DNA of 64,000 bases. Origin: Paenibacillus sp. BK033. GTDB taxonomy: Bacteria; Bacillota; Bacilli; Paenibacillales; Paenibacillaceae. Positions 8,063 to 17,120 of the stretch are shown here, in pieces. The stretch covers positions 124,001-188,000 of the forward strand of contig NZ_SLVP01000008.1 of NCBI RefSeq assembly GCF_004345425.1, written 5' to 3'. The translations under genes were made by a program, and so were the position numbers. A model generated the notes under the pieces. That model made no database searches. It saw only the letters and a list, made by a program, of their open reading frames with translations, and was not told the origin of the DNA. Position 1 is the first letter of the stretch, and the number at the start of each line of letters is the position of its first letter.

Positions 8063-10031
8063 TCGCCGCTCCCTCCAGCTTTTGACCCAAGCCGCCTTTA
8101 TGACGGGTAATGGCGCCGTAATCGCGGCGGATGAGCGGTGCAACCGGCTTCTCCGTGCTGCGGTCCATATGGATAATGCCAAACGTATCGATCCAGTTGT
8201 TGTGATTCACGTACCAGTCGTACATAATCCAGAAGTCGATGCCGGCTACATACCCGTCCGGATTGTCCTCTCCCTCCGCAGTCAGGGTCCCCTTCTCCAT
8301 CAAGGCACGCAGCGTCTCTTCATAAGTAAGGACCTGCTCGCCTTCGTTGCCGTCGGAGGACCAGTGGCCGAATTCGGTATTGAGGATCGGCTTATCCGGG
8401 TAGATGCGGTTTGCTTCCTCCAGGAACTGCCGTGTCCCTTCGTAATACGTCCCGCCATGGAAAATGCCAAAATACATCGTCCAAGCCGCTACATCCAGCG
8501 GCGCCATCGACGGATCATGGGGACCCGGCTGGTCGGCTGCCGAGCTTTGGGTCAGCAGGCGTCCGTCATTGTAATTCTCCCTTAAGTCGCGGACCAGGCG
8601 TTCGTTATAAGCGAGGCGAAGCCATACTTCCTTGGATTCGTTCTGCGTGCTCCACATGAGCACGGACGGACGGTTATACTGGGAGAACACCATCTCGCGC
8701 CACATCTGATCGGCAAGACGCTTCTCGCCTTGCGCTTCGTAATGCTCGGTCTCGAACTGCCATAGCGGAATTTCGCTCATCGCCATAAAGCCCATCCGGT
8801 CCAGCAGCAAATACGTGTACACATGATTCGGATAATGTCCGGTTCTAACCATATTCACGTTCAGCGCGCGAATCTGCTCCAGGTCCGTCCGAATGCGGTC
8901 CCATGCCGCCGTCCGTCCGGTATCCGGCCATTCCTCATGACGGGCGATGCCGGCCATAAAGACGGATTGTTCATTGAGCAGAATTCGGGTCTTATCCGTC
9001 CGTACCGTCCGAATGCCGAATTGCGTGCTGAACGAGTCCTGCGCTTGTGCCACAGATCCTGCCGCCGTCAGCCTGAAGGTCGCGACATACAGATTTGGCT
9101 GCCAGACCGACCACAGCTTAGGCTCCCGGACGGTTACCTCGAACTGGACGACCTTTACTTCATCCGGCTGCAAGGTCAGTTCACTGTGCATCGGCTTATC
9201 CGTAACGGCCGGCACGCCCATAAGCGTGGAGGCCAGCGGAGAATCAAGGAAATTAGGCGCTTCCGGGTCCGCCTCCAGCAGACTTCCTTCCAGCCCTACT
9301 TGAACCGCAGCTTTGCCCCGGTTATGCAGTACAACCTTCACGTTCAGCCCGCCGCTGACATCCAGCGGAACGATATCCGCCCGGACGATCGCGGCTTGAG
9401 GAGTGATTTCGATATAGAGATCATGGATAATACCCGTATAATTGAAGAAATCCGTTCCCGCAACGGCCGGAATCGTATCCGCGCGGCTTCCCCATGGCGG
9501 GTTGTCGACGCGGATGCGGATCTCGTTGTCTCCCGTGCGCAAGTACGCCGTAAGATCAAAAGCAAACGGAGTAAAACCGCCCTCATGGCAGCCCACCCAT
9601 TCCCCGTTGATCCAAATATCGGCTACGTAGCTGATGCCAAGCGACTTAAGCGTATAAGCATAGCCTTCGTTTTTGCTTGCAATCGCGAATGCTCTCCGGT
9701 ACCAGACACCGTCCTCATACGTTTCCGCCGCATTCGCTTCCGGCAAGCCGGTCAGCTTGTTTTCCGGCGATGGGACCGCATGCGGCTGCCACTGCTCCGT
9801 TAGATCGCCGCTTACATATTCCCCTTCCCGTTCCTCCAGCTCCGCCAGCCAGCTATCGCTTCGGGCCGCCATCGAGAAATCGTGGTCCATCGACAGACGG
9901 CGCTTGCGCCACTCGCCGTTCAGCGTGATCTTCTCTCTTGTCTGCGGCTCGAAGGAAGGTACCGGAATGCCGTTCTGAAACGGAACGTTTACGCCATTTA
10001 CTTTTTCCAGCGTTAAAGTTGTCTTCAGCAT
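8049..10031 (-). CDS. GH2 family beta-glycosidase
   Basis: A 660-aa GH2 enzyme. Order: N-terminal jelly-roll sugar-binding domain (WINGEWVGCHEGGFTPF near residue 140), Ig-like domain, then a TIM barrel with acid/base Glu in WSTQNES near 460 and nucleophile Glu in LNTEFGHWS near 555. FFNYTGI resembles beta-glucuronidases, but the Asn-Lys motif that binds the glucuronate carboxylate in true beta-glucuronidases is not visible, so galactosidase or another beta-glycosidase is equally possible. No signal peptide. GGAGAG precedes ATG 10031. The hairpin upstream probably lowers its expression relative to the transporter. Confidence 0.9.
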   Translation of the reverse strand: MLKTTLTLEKVNGVNVPFQNGIPVPSFEPQTREKITLNGEWRKRRLSMDHDFSMAARSDSWLAELEEREGEYVSGDLTEQWQPHAVPSPENKLTGLPEANAAETYEDGVWYRRAFAIASKNEGYAYTLKSLGISYVADIWINGEWVGCHEGGFTPFAFDLTAYLRTGDNEIRIRVDNPPWGSRADTIPAVAGTDFFNYTGIIHDLYIEITPQAAIVRADIVPLDVSGGLNVKVVLHNRGKAAVQVGLEGSLLEADPEAPNFLDSPLASTLMGVPAVTDKPMHSELTLQPDEVKVVQFEVTVREPKLWSVWQPNLYVATFRLTAAGSVAQAQDSFSTQFGIRTVRTDKTRILLNEQSVFMAGIARHEEWPDTGRTAAWDRIRTDLEQIRALNVNMVRTGHYPNHVYTYLLLDRMGFMAMSEIPLWQFETEHYEAQGEKRLADQMWREMVFSQYNRPSVLMWSTQNESKEVWLRLAYNERLVRDLRENYNDGRLLTQSSAADQPGPHDPSMAPLDVAAWTMYFGIFHGGTYYEGTRQFLEEANRIYPDKPILNTEFGHWSSDGNEGEQVLTYEETLRALMEKGTLTAEGEDNPDGYVAGIDFWIMYDWYVNHNNWIDTFGIIHMDRSTEKPVAPLIRRDYGAITRHKGGLGQKLEGAANEKV

Positions 10032-10063
10032 GATGTCTCTCCTGTCTCTTTTTCATTGAGTGA

Positions 10064-10131
10064 AAATAAAAAAGGAGGATGAGGACGAATGCGTACGCCG
10101 ATCCCTTACGCACAGGTCACACATCCCCCTT
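10064..10131 (-). terminator. Hairpin between transporter and hydrolase genes
   Basis: AAGGAGGATG (10072) pairs with CATCCCCCTT (10122), and inside it TGCGTA (10090) pairs with TACGCA (10107). Read on the minus strand it is followed by TTTTTTATTTTC. It sits between the binding-protein gene and the GH2 gene. A partly effective terminator here would give more binding protein than enzymes, as is common in such operons. Confidence 0.7.
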
Positions 10132-10147
10132 GGTCATGCAAAACCTA

Positions 10148-11752
10148 TTATTTTATTCCTTGCGCATCAAACGATTTGTTCGCTTGCTCCTGCACGTATT
10201 TCAGTACATCGTTCACGCCGGCTGCTTCCAGCTGTTTACGGTAAGTCGCGAGCGCCTTATCCACGTCGGGAACAAGACCCATCATCAGAGGCATGCCGTA
10301 CTGCTGAATAACCGAGTTAACGGCTGCTTGCTGCGATTTCACTGGAGCGTAGTCCATGATAACCTGCGCGAAAATGTTTGGTTTGCTTTGCGATTTGAAC
10401 TCTTCAAGCAGAGCGTCGAAGCCTTCCCAGCCGCCGGCCTGCTTCACGCGCTCCATCGATTCCACGCGGTAGCCCCAGCTTGCGATGCCATAGCCTTTGA
10501 AGTCTTTGGCATCTACGCCGGCAGGAGGCGTAACGATATGCTTGCCGTCTGCATCCATCGAGTAGTCCGTGCCTTCAAGACCGTAGCTCATCAGATCATA
10601 GTACTTCGGATCGTTGCGCAGCTTGTCGAGAACCATCAGGGAACGCTCCGCGTTAGGCGCACTCTTCGGAATAGCCATTGCATTGTTAACCGACAGCGTA
10701 GGCATCGTCAGGTTGTGGAAGCGGCTGAACGGGAAGTAGCCGAGCTTGATATCCGGATTGGATTTTTCCATACCTACGATAAAGCCGCCTGCACCCGGAG
10801 CATTACGCCAGTACACGGCACCTTGACCTGTTTTGATGGCGTCGCCGGCTTCTTTTTGGTCAGACAAGGTATCGGATTTCCAGAAGCCCTTCCCTGCCCA
10901 AGTCTTCATCTTCTTCACCCACTGTTCAAACTCCGGAGTGAACGGATAAGCTACGATATCGCGCGGAGTGTCGTACGATTTCGCTACGATGACGCCGCTG
11001 TCGCCGCCGATTTGCTGGTAGCCTTCGAACGCTTTGAACATCGTAAATACTTCGTTGTAAGCTTTGCCGTTAATCGGCGTGATGCCTTTGGATTTCTTCA
11101 CGCCGTCCAGGTAAGCCTCGATGGAGTCAACGTCTTTGATCTCGGGAAGACCAAGCTCTTGTCTCCAGTCGTCGCGGTATACCAGGCCGTCCGGCGTGTA
11201 TTCCGGATAAGTAGCGGGAACCGCATAGATCTTGTCGTTAACCGTAGCTTCCTTCCAATCCTGCTCCGGCACGCTGCTCCATGTGGTAGGAGCGTACGTT
11301 GGCAAAAGGTCATTCAGTGGCATGAAAGCGCCTTGGTTTGCGAATTTATAAAAGTCCGCCCATGAGGAAGCGAAGATCATGTCGATTTTCTCGCCGGAAG
11401 CAAGCAGCAGGTTGTATTTGGTCTGCCAATCCGTCCACGTGGTGAAGTTCAGCTTAACGGTCGTATTCAAGTCCTGCTCAAGCATTTTGTTCCATTCCGC
11501 AACAACCTTCTCCTGGTCCGGAGCCGGATCGCCGAGCAGGTACCAGGTCAATTGAACCTTCTTCGAAGTGTCCGGCGCTTTTGCATCCGTGCCTGTGTTT
11601 GTGTTCGAGCTGGCTTCCGTACCCGGATTCGAGCTTGCATTCGAGGATTTGTTCGAATTGTTATTGTTGTCGGAACCGCAGGCTGCAAGCATACTTGCCA
11701 TAATAGCCGTCGAAACGAGCACAGTGCCCATTGTTTTTATCTTTCTTTTCAT
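10148..11752 (-). CDS. ABC transporter sugar-binding lipoprotein (LplA type)
   Basis: A 534-aa extracytoplasmic solute-binding lipoprotein. The signal ends in SMLAACG (lipobox Cys near residue 25) and is followed by an Asn/Ser/Thr-rich linker to about residue 60. The body has the large two-lobed fold typical of Paenibacillus oligosaccharide-binding proteins (LTWYLLGDPAPDQE, ASGEKIDMIFASSW, YAVPATYPEY). It delivers sugar to the two permeases encoded just upstream. No ATPase gene is present; LplA/YtcQ-type systems use a shared MsmX-like ATPase encoded elsewhere. AAGGAGGAG lies 9 bases before ATG 11752. Confidence 0.93.
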   Translation of the reverse strand: MKRKIKTMGTVLVSTAIMASMLAACGSDNNNNSNKSSNASSNPGTEASSNTNTGTDAKAPDTSKKVQLTWYLLGDPAPDQEKVVAEWNKMLEQDLNTTVKLNFTTWTDWQTKYNLLLASGEKIDMIFASSWADFYKFANQGAFMPLNDLLPTYAPTTWSSVPEQDWKEATVNDKIYAVPATYPEYTPDGLVYRDDWRQELGLPEIKDVDSIEAYLDGVKKSKGITPINGKAYNEVFTMFKAFEGYQQIGGDSGVIVAKSYDTPRDIVAYPFTPEFEQWVKKMKTWAGKGFWKSDTLSDQKEAGDAIKTGQGAVYWRNAPGAGGFIVGMEKSNPDIKLGYFPFSRFHNLTMPTLSVNNAMAIPKSAPNAERSLMVLDKLRNDPKYYDLMSYGLEGTDYSMDADGKHIVTPPAGVDAKDFKGYGIASWGYRVESMERVKQAGGWEGFDALLEEFKSQSKPNIFAQVIMDYAPVKSQQAAVNSVIQQYGMPLMMGLVPDVDKALATYRKQLEAAGVNDVLKYVQEQANKSFDAQGIK

Positions 11753-11812
11753 GCTTGATGACTCCTCCTTTTATTTAGTGAACCTATATGTTAGCCGGCC
11801 TTGGGACCGGTT

Positions 11813-12700
11813 CTAACCTTTCACGGCGCCGATCGTCAGCCCTTTTACGAAGAAGCGCTGAACGAACGGGTACAAGAATACGATAGGACCGGTCGCGATG
11901 ACGGCTGCCGCCATCTTGAGCGTTTCCGCCGGAGGCTGGAACGTAGGAGACAGGTTCCCCGCCACGTTGGTCTTCAGGACGGCCGCGCTTGCGAGAATCT
12001 TGTAGAGCAGGAACTGCAGCGGATAATGGGATTCGCTTGTAATGAACAGATTCGCCATGAACCAGTCGTTCCAGTAGCCAAGCGCCATGAACAAGCCAAT
12101 GGTGGCAAGGCCGGGACCGGAAAGCGGCAGGATAAGCTTCAGGTAGATCGTAAACTCGCCCGCGCCGTCAATCTTGGCCGATTCCACGATGGAATCCGGG
12201 ATCGACTTCATGAAGTTTTTCATGAGGATAATGTTCCATGCGCTCAGGAGCGACGGCACGATAAGCGCCATATAGGTATCTTTCAGATCTAGGTGCTTTG
12301 TAATGAGGATGTACCAGGGAATCAGACCGCCGCTGAACAGCGTCGTGAAGTAGATAAAAAAGGACAGCTGATCGCGGTATTTGAAGTCTTTGCGGGAGAG
12401 CACGAAGCCCGCCATGGAAGTCAGGAACAAGCCGACTGCCGTACCCGCAACCGTAATGAAGATCGTTACCTTGTAGCCGTCCAGAATTTGCTTCGGATTA
12501 CTGAACGCGGCTTTGTAGGCATCCAGGGAGAAGGTCTCCGGAATAAGGCTGAAGCCCTTCGATATAATCTGGATCTCCGGCGTAAACGAGCCGGAGACGA
12601 TAAGCAGGAATGGCAGCAGGCACAGCACGGTCAGGATGGCGATCAACACGTAACCCATGATGTTAAAGACGATTGTTGCTCTTTCCATTTTAATTTTCAT
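11813..12700 (-). CDS. ABC sugar transporter permease (LplC/YtcP type)
   Basis: A 295-aa permease with six predicted membrane helices. The EAA loop carries ESAKIDGAGEFTIYLKLILPLSGP near residue 190, the contact site for the ATPase. The C-terminus PFVQRFFVKGLTIGAVKG is characteristic of CUT1 permeases. It pairs with the permease 13 bases upstream. AAGGAG precedes ATG 12700. Confidence 0.95.
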   Translation of the reverse strand: MKIKMERATIVFNIMGYVLIAILTVLCLLPFLLIVSGSFTPEIQIISKGFSLIPETFSLDAYKAAFSNPKQILDGYKVTIFITVAGTAVGLFLTSMAGFVLSRKDFKYRDQLSFFIYFTTLFSGGLIPWYILITKHLDLKDTYMALIVPSLLSAWNIILMKNFMKSIPDSIVESAKIDGAGEFTIYLKLILPLSGPGLATIGLFMALGYWNDWFMANLFITSESHYPLQFLLYKILASAAVLKTNVAGNLSPTFQPPAETLKMAAAVIATGPIVFLYPFVQRFFVKGLTIGAVKG

Positions 12701-12713
12701 GTCGATTCACTCC

Positions 12714-13625
12714 TTAGAACAGTGCGTAGTCCTTCTGCACTTTCCGAATGATATAGTTAACCAAGATAATTAACACGAAGCCGAAGAGCGATTGATAAAG
12801 ACCGGCTGCCGTACCCATGCCGATATCGAAGTTGACCGCAAGCGAGCGGTATACGTACGTATCGATAATATCCGTGGAGTTGTAAAGCATACCGTTGTTG
12901 CCGATGATTTGGTAGAACAGGTCGAACTGGCCTTTCAGAATGCCGCCGAGGCTGAGCAGGATCAGCAGGATAAACGTCGGAACAAGCAGCGGAAGCGTAA
13001 TATGCCTAACCCGCTTGAAGATGTTGGCTCCATCGATCTTGGCCGCCTCATGGTACTCATCGCTGATGCTCATAATGGCTGCCAAGTAGATCACCGTACC
13101 GTAGCCAAGCCCTTTCCATACATGGAAGAAGACGATGATGTATTTCCATGGCGCCGTATGCAGATAGAAGTCGTAAGGCTGGAAGCCCAGCGATGTCAGC
13201 ATCGTGTTCACAACGCCAGCGTTCGAGAAAAGGTTAAATACGAAAGCGCCTACAAGGACGAACGAAACGAAGAACGGCAGGAACATAATGGACTGCGTCG
13301 ACTTCTTGAACCATTTGCCCGGCAGCTCGCTTAGGAAAATCGCGCATGCCAGCTGCAGGACGTTGCTGATAATAATGAAGGCGATATTGTAGAGCACCGT
13401 ATTTTTCGTCAGGTTCCACAATACCCCCGAGTTGAACAGGAATTCGAAGTTCTTGAATCCGATGAACTCTCCCCCGAACAACCCTCCGTCAAAGCTGAAC
13501 CGGGTGAACGCGTAGTAGACCCCCACCATCGGAACGTAAGCAAAGACTATAAAGAATAACAACGCAGGCGCAATCATGAGGAACAAAATTCGATTCCGTA
13601 CGAGCTCCTGGAAAAAACCTTTCAT
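12714..13625 (-). CDS. ABC sugar transporter permease (LplB/YteP type)
   Basis: A 303-aa permease, first gene of the transporter block. Six membrane helices, and an EAA loop with EAAKIDGANIFKRVRHITLP near residue 190. ATG 13625 (MKGFFQELVRN) is chosen because GGAGGA lies 8 bases before it; an in-frame alternative at 13649 lacks a ribosome site. The gap to lacI holds a LacI-type operator. Confidence 0.95.
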   Translation of the reverse strand: MKGFFQELVRNRILFLMIAPALLFFIVFAYVPMVGVYYAFTRFSFDGGLFGGEFIGFKNFEFLFNSGVLWNLTKNTVLYNIAFIIISNVLQLACAIFLSELPGKWFKKSTQSIMFLPFFVSFVLVGAFVFNLFSNAGVVNTMLTSLGFQPYDFYLHTAPWKYIIVFFHVWKGLGYGTVIYLAAIMSISDEYHEAAKIDGANIFKRVRHITLPLLVPTFILLILLSLGGILKGQFDLFYQIIGNNGMLYNSTDIIDTYVYRSLAVNFDIGMGTAAGLYQSLFGFVLIILVNYIIRKVQKDYALF

Positions 13626-13671
13626 ACCGGCATTCCTCCGTGACTTCAAAATAAGCTAAATGAATTAAAAA

Positions 13672-13685
13672 TGTAATCGATTTCT
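13672..13685. promoter_or_regulatory. LacI-type operator before the ABC operon
   Basis: TGTAATCGATTTCT matches the palindrome TGAAATCGATTTCA (seen perfect at 14800) at 12 of 14 positions, with the central CG typical of LacI/GalR operators. It lies between lacI and the first permease, so it probably controls the transporter and hydrolases separately from lacI. Confidence 0.65.
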
Positions 13686-13708
13686 TTATTCTGCAAAAAA
13701 AAGAGGCT

Positions 13709-14749
13709 TTACTTCGAAGCTTCGCTGCTTTTCACGGGATTTCTATCGAACATGGAAGATTCCCGGATCAACAGCTTGGACTCGACCTTGAAGGTCCGTT
13801 TGTCCTTGAATTCATTGTTGTTCATCTGGTCAATCAGCTTCTCGGCGAGCAGCGCGCCCATCGTGTATTTGGGCTGATCAACCGTGCTGAGGCGAGGCAC
13901 AATGTACTTCGTAAGCCTGATATTGTCGACGCCTACGATCGCCAGCTGCTGCGGCACCTGTATCGATAACTGCTTGCAGGCTTTGTACACGCCTAAGGCC
14001 ATCTCGTCGTTAGCCGTAAAAATCGCCGTAAAGTCATCGTTCTTCTCGCGAAGCCTCATAAAGCTGAGGTAGCCGCCGTCTTCATTGAAATCCCCGTTGT
14101 CGATGAGATCCGGAATGAAGGGCATCCCTGCGTCTCGAAGCGCTTTCATATAACCTTCAAGACGCTCATAGCTGTCGATGGCATCCGCGTATCCGCTCAG
14201 GAACGCGATCTTCTCATGCCCCTGCCCGATCAGATGATTCACAACGTCCCTGGCTATCTTCACGTTATCGGTGAAGGCGCAAGGAATTTGCTCATGGTCG
14301 ATATTTCTCCCGATTACGCCAATGCTATAGCCGTCCTCCACCAATCCGATGAGTTCCTTGTTCGTCATCTCGGGGGTAACGAAGATCATGGCGTCAACGG
14401 TTCTGTTCTGCAGCAAGGAGACATATTCGAGCTCCTTCTGCTTCTTGTTCTGCGCATCGCAGATAATGACGTTATAGTCGAGAGAGTTTGCCATATTCTC
14501 GATGCCTTTAATAATCTCCGCGAAATAAGAAACTTCAATATCCGCGACAACAACGCCAATCTTCATCGTCTTCCTGGACCGCAGGTTCTTGGCCATGGCA
14601 TTGGGCGTATAATTCATCTCCTGAATGGCCTCGAGCACCCGTTTCCTCGTCTTCTCGCTTACTAGCTCGCTTCGATTCAGCACTCTTGAAACCGTTGCTA
14701 CGGACACTTTAGCGCGATTCGCTACGTCAATAATCTTGCTCTCGTTCAT
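13709..14749 (-). CDS. LacI-family regulator of the glycoside locus
   Basis: A 346-aa LacI/GalR repressor. N-terminal HTH: IDVANRAKVSVATVSRVLN, then the hinge YTPNAMAKNLRSRKT. A periplasmic-binding-like sensor follows (TDNVKIARDVVNHLIGQGHEKIAFLSG; ANDEMALGVYKA; VGVDN). It heads the sugar operon on the same strand, and three operator-like palindromes flank it, so autoregulation plus control of the ABC/GH genes is likely. The effector is presumably an oligosaccharide product. The ribosome site before ATG 14749 is weak. A close paralogue lies at 15982. Confidence 0.93.
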   Translation of the reverse strand: MNESKIIDVANRAKVSVATVSRVLNRSELVSEKTRKRVLEAIQEMNYTPNAMAKNLRSRKTMKIGVVVADIEVSYFAEIIKGIENMANSLDYNVIICDAQNKKQKELEYVSLLQNRTVDAMIFVTPEMTNKELIGLVEDGYSIGVIGRNIDHEQIPCAFTDNVKIARDVVNHLIGQGHEKIAFLSGYADAIDSYERLEGYMKALRDAGMPFIPDLIDNGDFNEDGGYLSFMRLREKNDDFTAIFTANDEMALGVYKACKQLSIQVPQQLAIVGVDNIRLTKYIVPRLSTVDQPKYTMGALLAEKLIDQMNNNEFKDKRTFKVESKLLIRESSMFDRNPVKSSEASK

Positions 14750-14799
14750 TGCATCACTTTCTTTTTGCCTGACTTTTATACACCGATATTAGCACGTGC

Positions 14800-14813
14800 T
14801 GAAATCGATTTCA
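14800..14813. promoter_or_regulatory. Perfect LacI-type operator upstream of lacI
   Basis: TGAAATCGATTTCA is a perfect 14-base palindrome centred on CG, 51 bases upstream of the lacI start. Its position suggests autorepression. Confidence 0.75.
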
Positions 14814-14920
14814 ATAACATTTTTCAAAGTTTGTCCGATTTTTTTCCGAAAACCCTCGGAAACCGCGTGTTTATGGGCTTTCTTTCGTTTTCCTGATTGA
14901 TGATGTGAATCTTATCTTTG

Positions 14921-14934
14921 TGAAATCGATAACA
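14921..14934. promoter_or_regulatory. Second LacI-type operator upstream of lacI
   Basis: TGAAATCGATAACA matches the perfect operator at 12 of 14 positions, 121 bases further upstream, a distance that would allow looping. A half-site (GATTACA) occurs near 15000. Confidence 0.5.
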
Positions 14935-15059
14935 AAGTTAAAGGGGAAATCGCTCATTTTCTGAAAATGAACCTGGATTTGCCGAGTTTTTGCGTTTCGA
15001 TTACATTTCGCAACGCATTCTTGATGTCTGCTGCTGTCACGCGGCATTGGGCCGTATAT

Positions 15060-15862
15060 GAGCTAAGTAATTAACTAGTTGAAGCGCCGCCACGTGCCTA
15101 CGTTGCACGAAATGCACCATATAGGTGCGATTAGATCCGGTAACCCGAAATATCCTGCACGGAATGCAGGATAACAGAGAAAAGCAGCCCCAGCGAGCCC
15201 ATTTAGGCGCAATATCCTGCATTCCGTGCAGCATAATTCGCCCATTCTGCCAAAATGGGCATATATCCTGCAGTTTGAGCAGCATATATAGCGGTTCAGC
15301 AGCATGCTAGCGCATTCACGTACGAGCCAAGTAACTATAGTTAGTTAAAGTGCCACCACGTGCCTACGTTGCACGAAATGCACCATATCGGTGCGATTAG
15401 ATCCGGTAACCCGAAATATCCTGCACGGAATGCAGGATAACAGAGAAAAGCAGCCCCAGCGAGCCCATTTAGGCGCTATATCCTGCATTCCGTGCAGCAT
15501 AATTCGCCCATTCTGCCCAAAATGGGCATATACGCTGCATTTTGAGCAGCATATATAGCGGTCCAGCAGCATGCTAGCGCATTCGCGTACGAGCCAAGTA
15601 ACTATAGTTAGTTAAAGTGCCGCCACGTGCCTACGTTGCACGAAATGCACCATATCGGTGCGATTAGATCCGGTAACCCGAAATATCCTGCACGGAATGC
15701 AGGATATCAGAGAAAAGCAGCCCCAGCGAGCCCCTTTAGGCGCAATATCCTGCATTCTGTGCAGCATAATTCGCCCATTCTGCTCAAAATGGGCATATAT
15801 CCTGCAGTTTGTGCAGCATGAACCGACTCAGCGCATTATCGTGCGTTCAACCAAGTTAGTTA
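15060..15862. repeat. Tandem array, three ~266-bp units of TGCA-palindromes
   Basis: Three near-identical units begin near 15060, 15324 and 15591 (spacing 264 and 267). Each carries the cores TGCACGAAATGCA, CCTGCACGGAATGCAGG, CTGCATTCCGTGCAG and CTGCAGTTTGAGCAGC or similar, about 50-60 bases apart, plus a junction rich in CTATAGTTAG. Units 2 and 3 differ at only a few positions, so duplication or homogenisation is recent. Short reading frames inside are by-products of the repeat. The rest of 14935-15059 shows nothing else. Confidence 0.9.
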
Positions 15863-15902
15863 TTGTAGCGCGTTCCCGCAAGGTTACAGTTGGCCAGACA
15901 GC

Positions 15903-15930
15903 AAAAAAGCTGCCAAGATGGCAGCTTCAA
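15903..15930 (-). terminator. Intrinsic terminator after second lacI
   Basis: On the minus strand AAGCTGCCATCTTGGCAGCTT is followed by TTTT, 50 bases past the stop of the regulator at 15982. Confidence 0.85.
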
Positions 15931-15981
15931 TGTGAAGAGCCTTAGCGGGCGACCCAACCAAGCTCTTTCTCTATTCCACTG

Positions 15982-16989
15982 TTAGCGCTTAAAGCTGGAG
16001 GATTCCCTTTTGATCAGCTTGGACTCAATAACGTATTTCTTCTGCGCGCTTTGTTCGTTTCCGTTCATCTGGGCGATCAGCTTCTCGGTGAGATGGGAGC
16101 CCATCTCGTATTTCGGCTGTTCTACCGTGCTAAGGGCAGGCAGCAAATATTCCGTAATCCTGTTATTATCGACGCCAACGACCGCCATGTCTTCGGGAAT
16201 GCGGATTCCCCTCTCCCGGCAGGCCCGGTACACCCCAAGCGCCATCTCGTCATTGGCGCAGTAGACCGCCGTAAACGATTGATTGCGCTCAAGCAGACGG
16301 TTGAACGCCTGATAGCCGCCGGTCTCCTCGAAGTCGCCATTATCAATCAAGGTAGGCAGGAACGGGATTTTCCCTTCCTTAAGTGCCTTCATGTAGCCTT
16401 CCATCCGCTCATAGTTCTCGAGGGAATCGGAATAGCCGCCGATATAGGCAATTTGCTGGTGTCCCTGCTCAACCAGATGCCGCACCGCCTCATTCGAGAA
16501 CTTTACGTTATCCGTCTTGCAGCTCAGTATATCCTCGTGCACGACTGCCCGTCCAACCACGCCAATGACATAACCCTTCTGCACATACTCATTAATGGTG
16601 TCGTCACTAACACGCGGCGTAACGAGAATCATGCCGTCAACCGTCTTGTCCGGCAACAGTCCCAGGTACTCCATTTCCTTCTCGATTTGGTTATCCGAGT
16701 CGCAAATAAGCACCTTATATTTATGCGCGTACGCCTTATTCTCGATGCCTTTAATAATCTCGGAGAAATAAGAGACGTTAATATCCGGAACGATAATGCC
16801 AAGCGTCATCGTCCGCTGGGAACGCAGATGCTTGGCTGCCGCATTGGGATGGTAGTCCATTTCTTCGATTGCTTTGAGCACCTTTATTTTCGTTTTCTCC
16901 GATACAAGACTGCTCTCGTTAAGCACCCGCGATACCGTAGCGGCGGATACGCCTGCCCGTTTCGCAACATCCACTATTTTTTTGTCCAC
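15982..16989 (-). CDS. LacI-family regulator, paralogue of the 13.7-kb gene
   Basis: A 335-aa LacI/GalR repressor. HTH VDVAKRAGVSAATVSRVLNE, hinge HPNAAAKHLRSQRT, sensor domain with ANDEMALGVYRA and VGVDNNRI. It is closely similar along its length to the regulator at 13709. GTG 16989 with AAGGGA 7 bases upstream gives the family-typical start; an upstream TTG at 17049 would add 20 residues and has only AGAGG. No sugar genes are adjacent on either side, so its target is unseen. It may have arisen by duplication and be separated from its operon by the repeat array. Confidence 0.9.
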   Translation of the reverse strand: MDKKIVDVAKRAGVSAATVSRVLNESSLVSEKTKIKVLKAIEEMDYHPNAAAKHLRSQRTMTLGIIVPDINVSYFSEIIKGIENKAYAHKYKVLICDSDNQIEKEMEYLGLLPDKTVDGMILVTPRVSDDTINEYVQKGYVIGVVGRAVVHEDILSCKTDNVKFSNEAVRHLVEQGHQQIAYIGGYSDSLENYERMEGYMKALKEGKIPFLPTLIDNGDFEETGGYQAFNRLLERNQSFTAVYCANDEMALGVYRACRERGIRIPEDMAVVGVDNNRITEYLLPALSTVEQPKYEMGSHLTEKLIAQMNGNEQSAQKKYVIESKLIKRESSSFKR

Positions 16990-17093
16990 GATATGATCCC
17001 TTAACGTAACGTTTTTTCTAATTATATGAGTAAATTCTACCAAGTTCAATACAGCCTCTTGCTATTGATAGCCCTTGGGAGCAAAATGAAAGA

Positions 17094-17118
17094 CCTCTGT
17101 CGCGCGGACAGAGGCCAA
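17094..17118 (-). terminator. Intrinsic terminator
   Basis: CCTCTGT pairs with ACAGAGG around a GC loop, immediately downstream of the minus-strand gene at 17121. Confidence 0.6.
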
Positions 17119-17120
17119 GC

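Noticed and set aside
15060..15862. CRISPR array
   Set aside because: Units are ~266 bases with near-identical content throughout, not short repeats with unique spacers, and no cas genes are seen. The same reasoning rejects 55745-57012 and 32826-33029.
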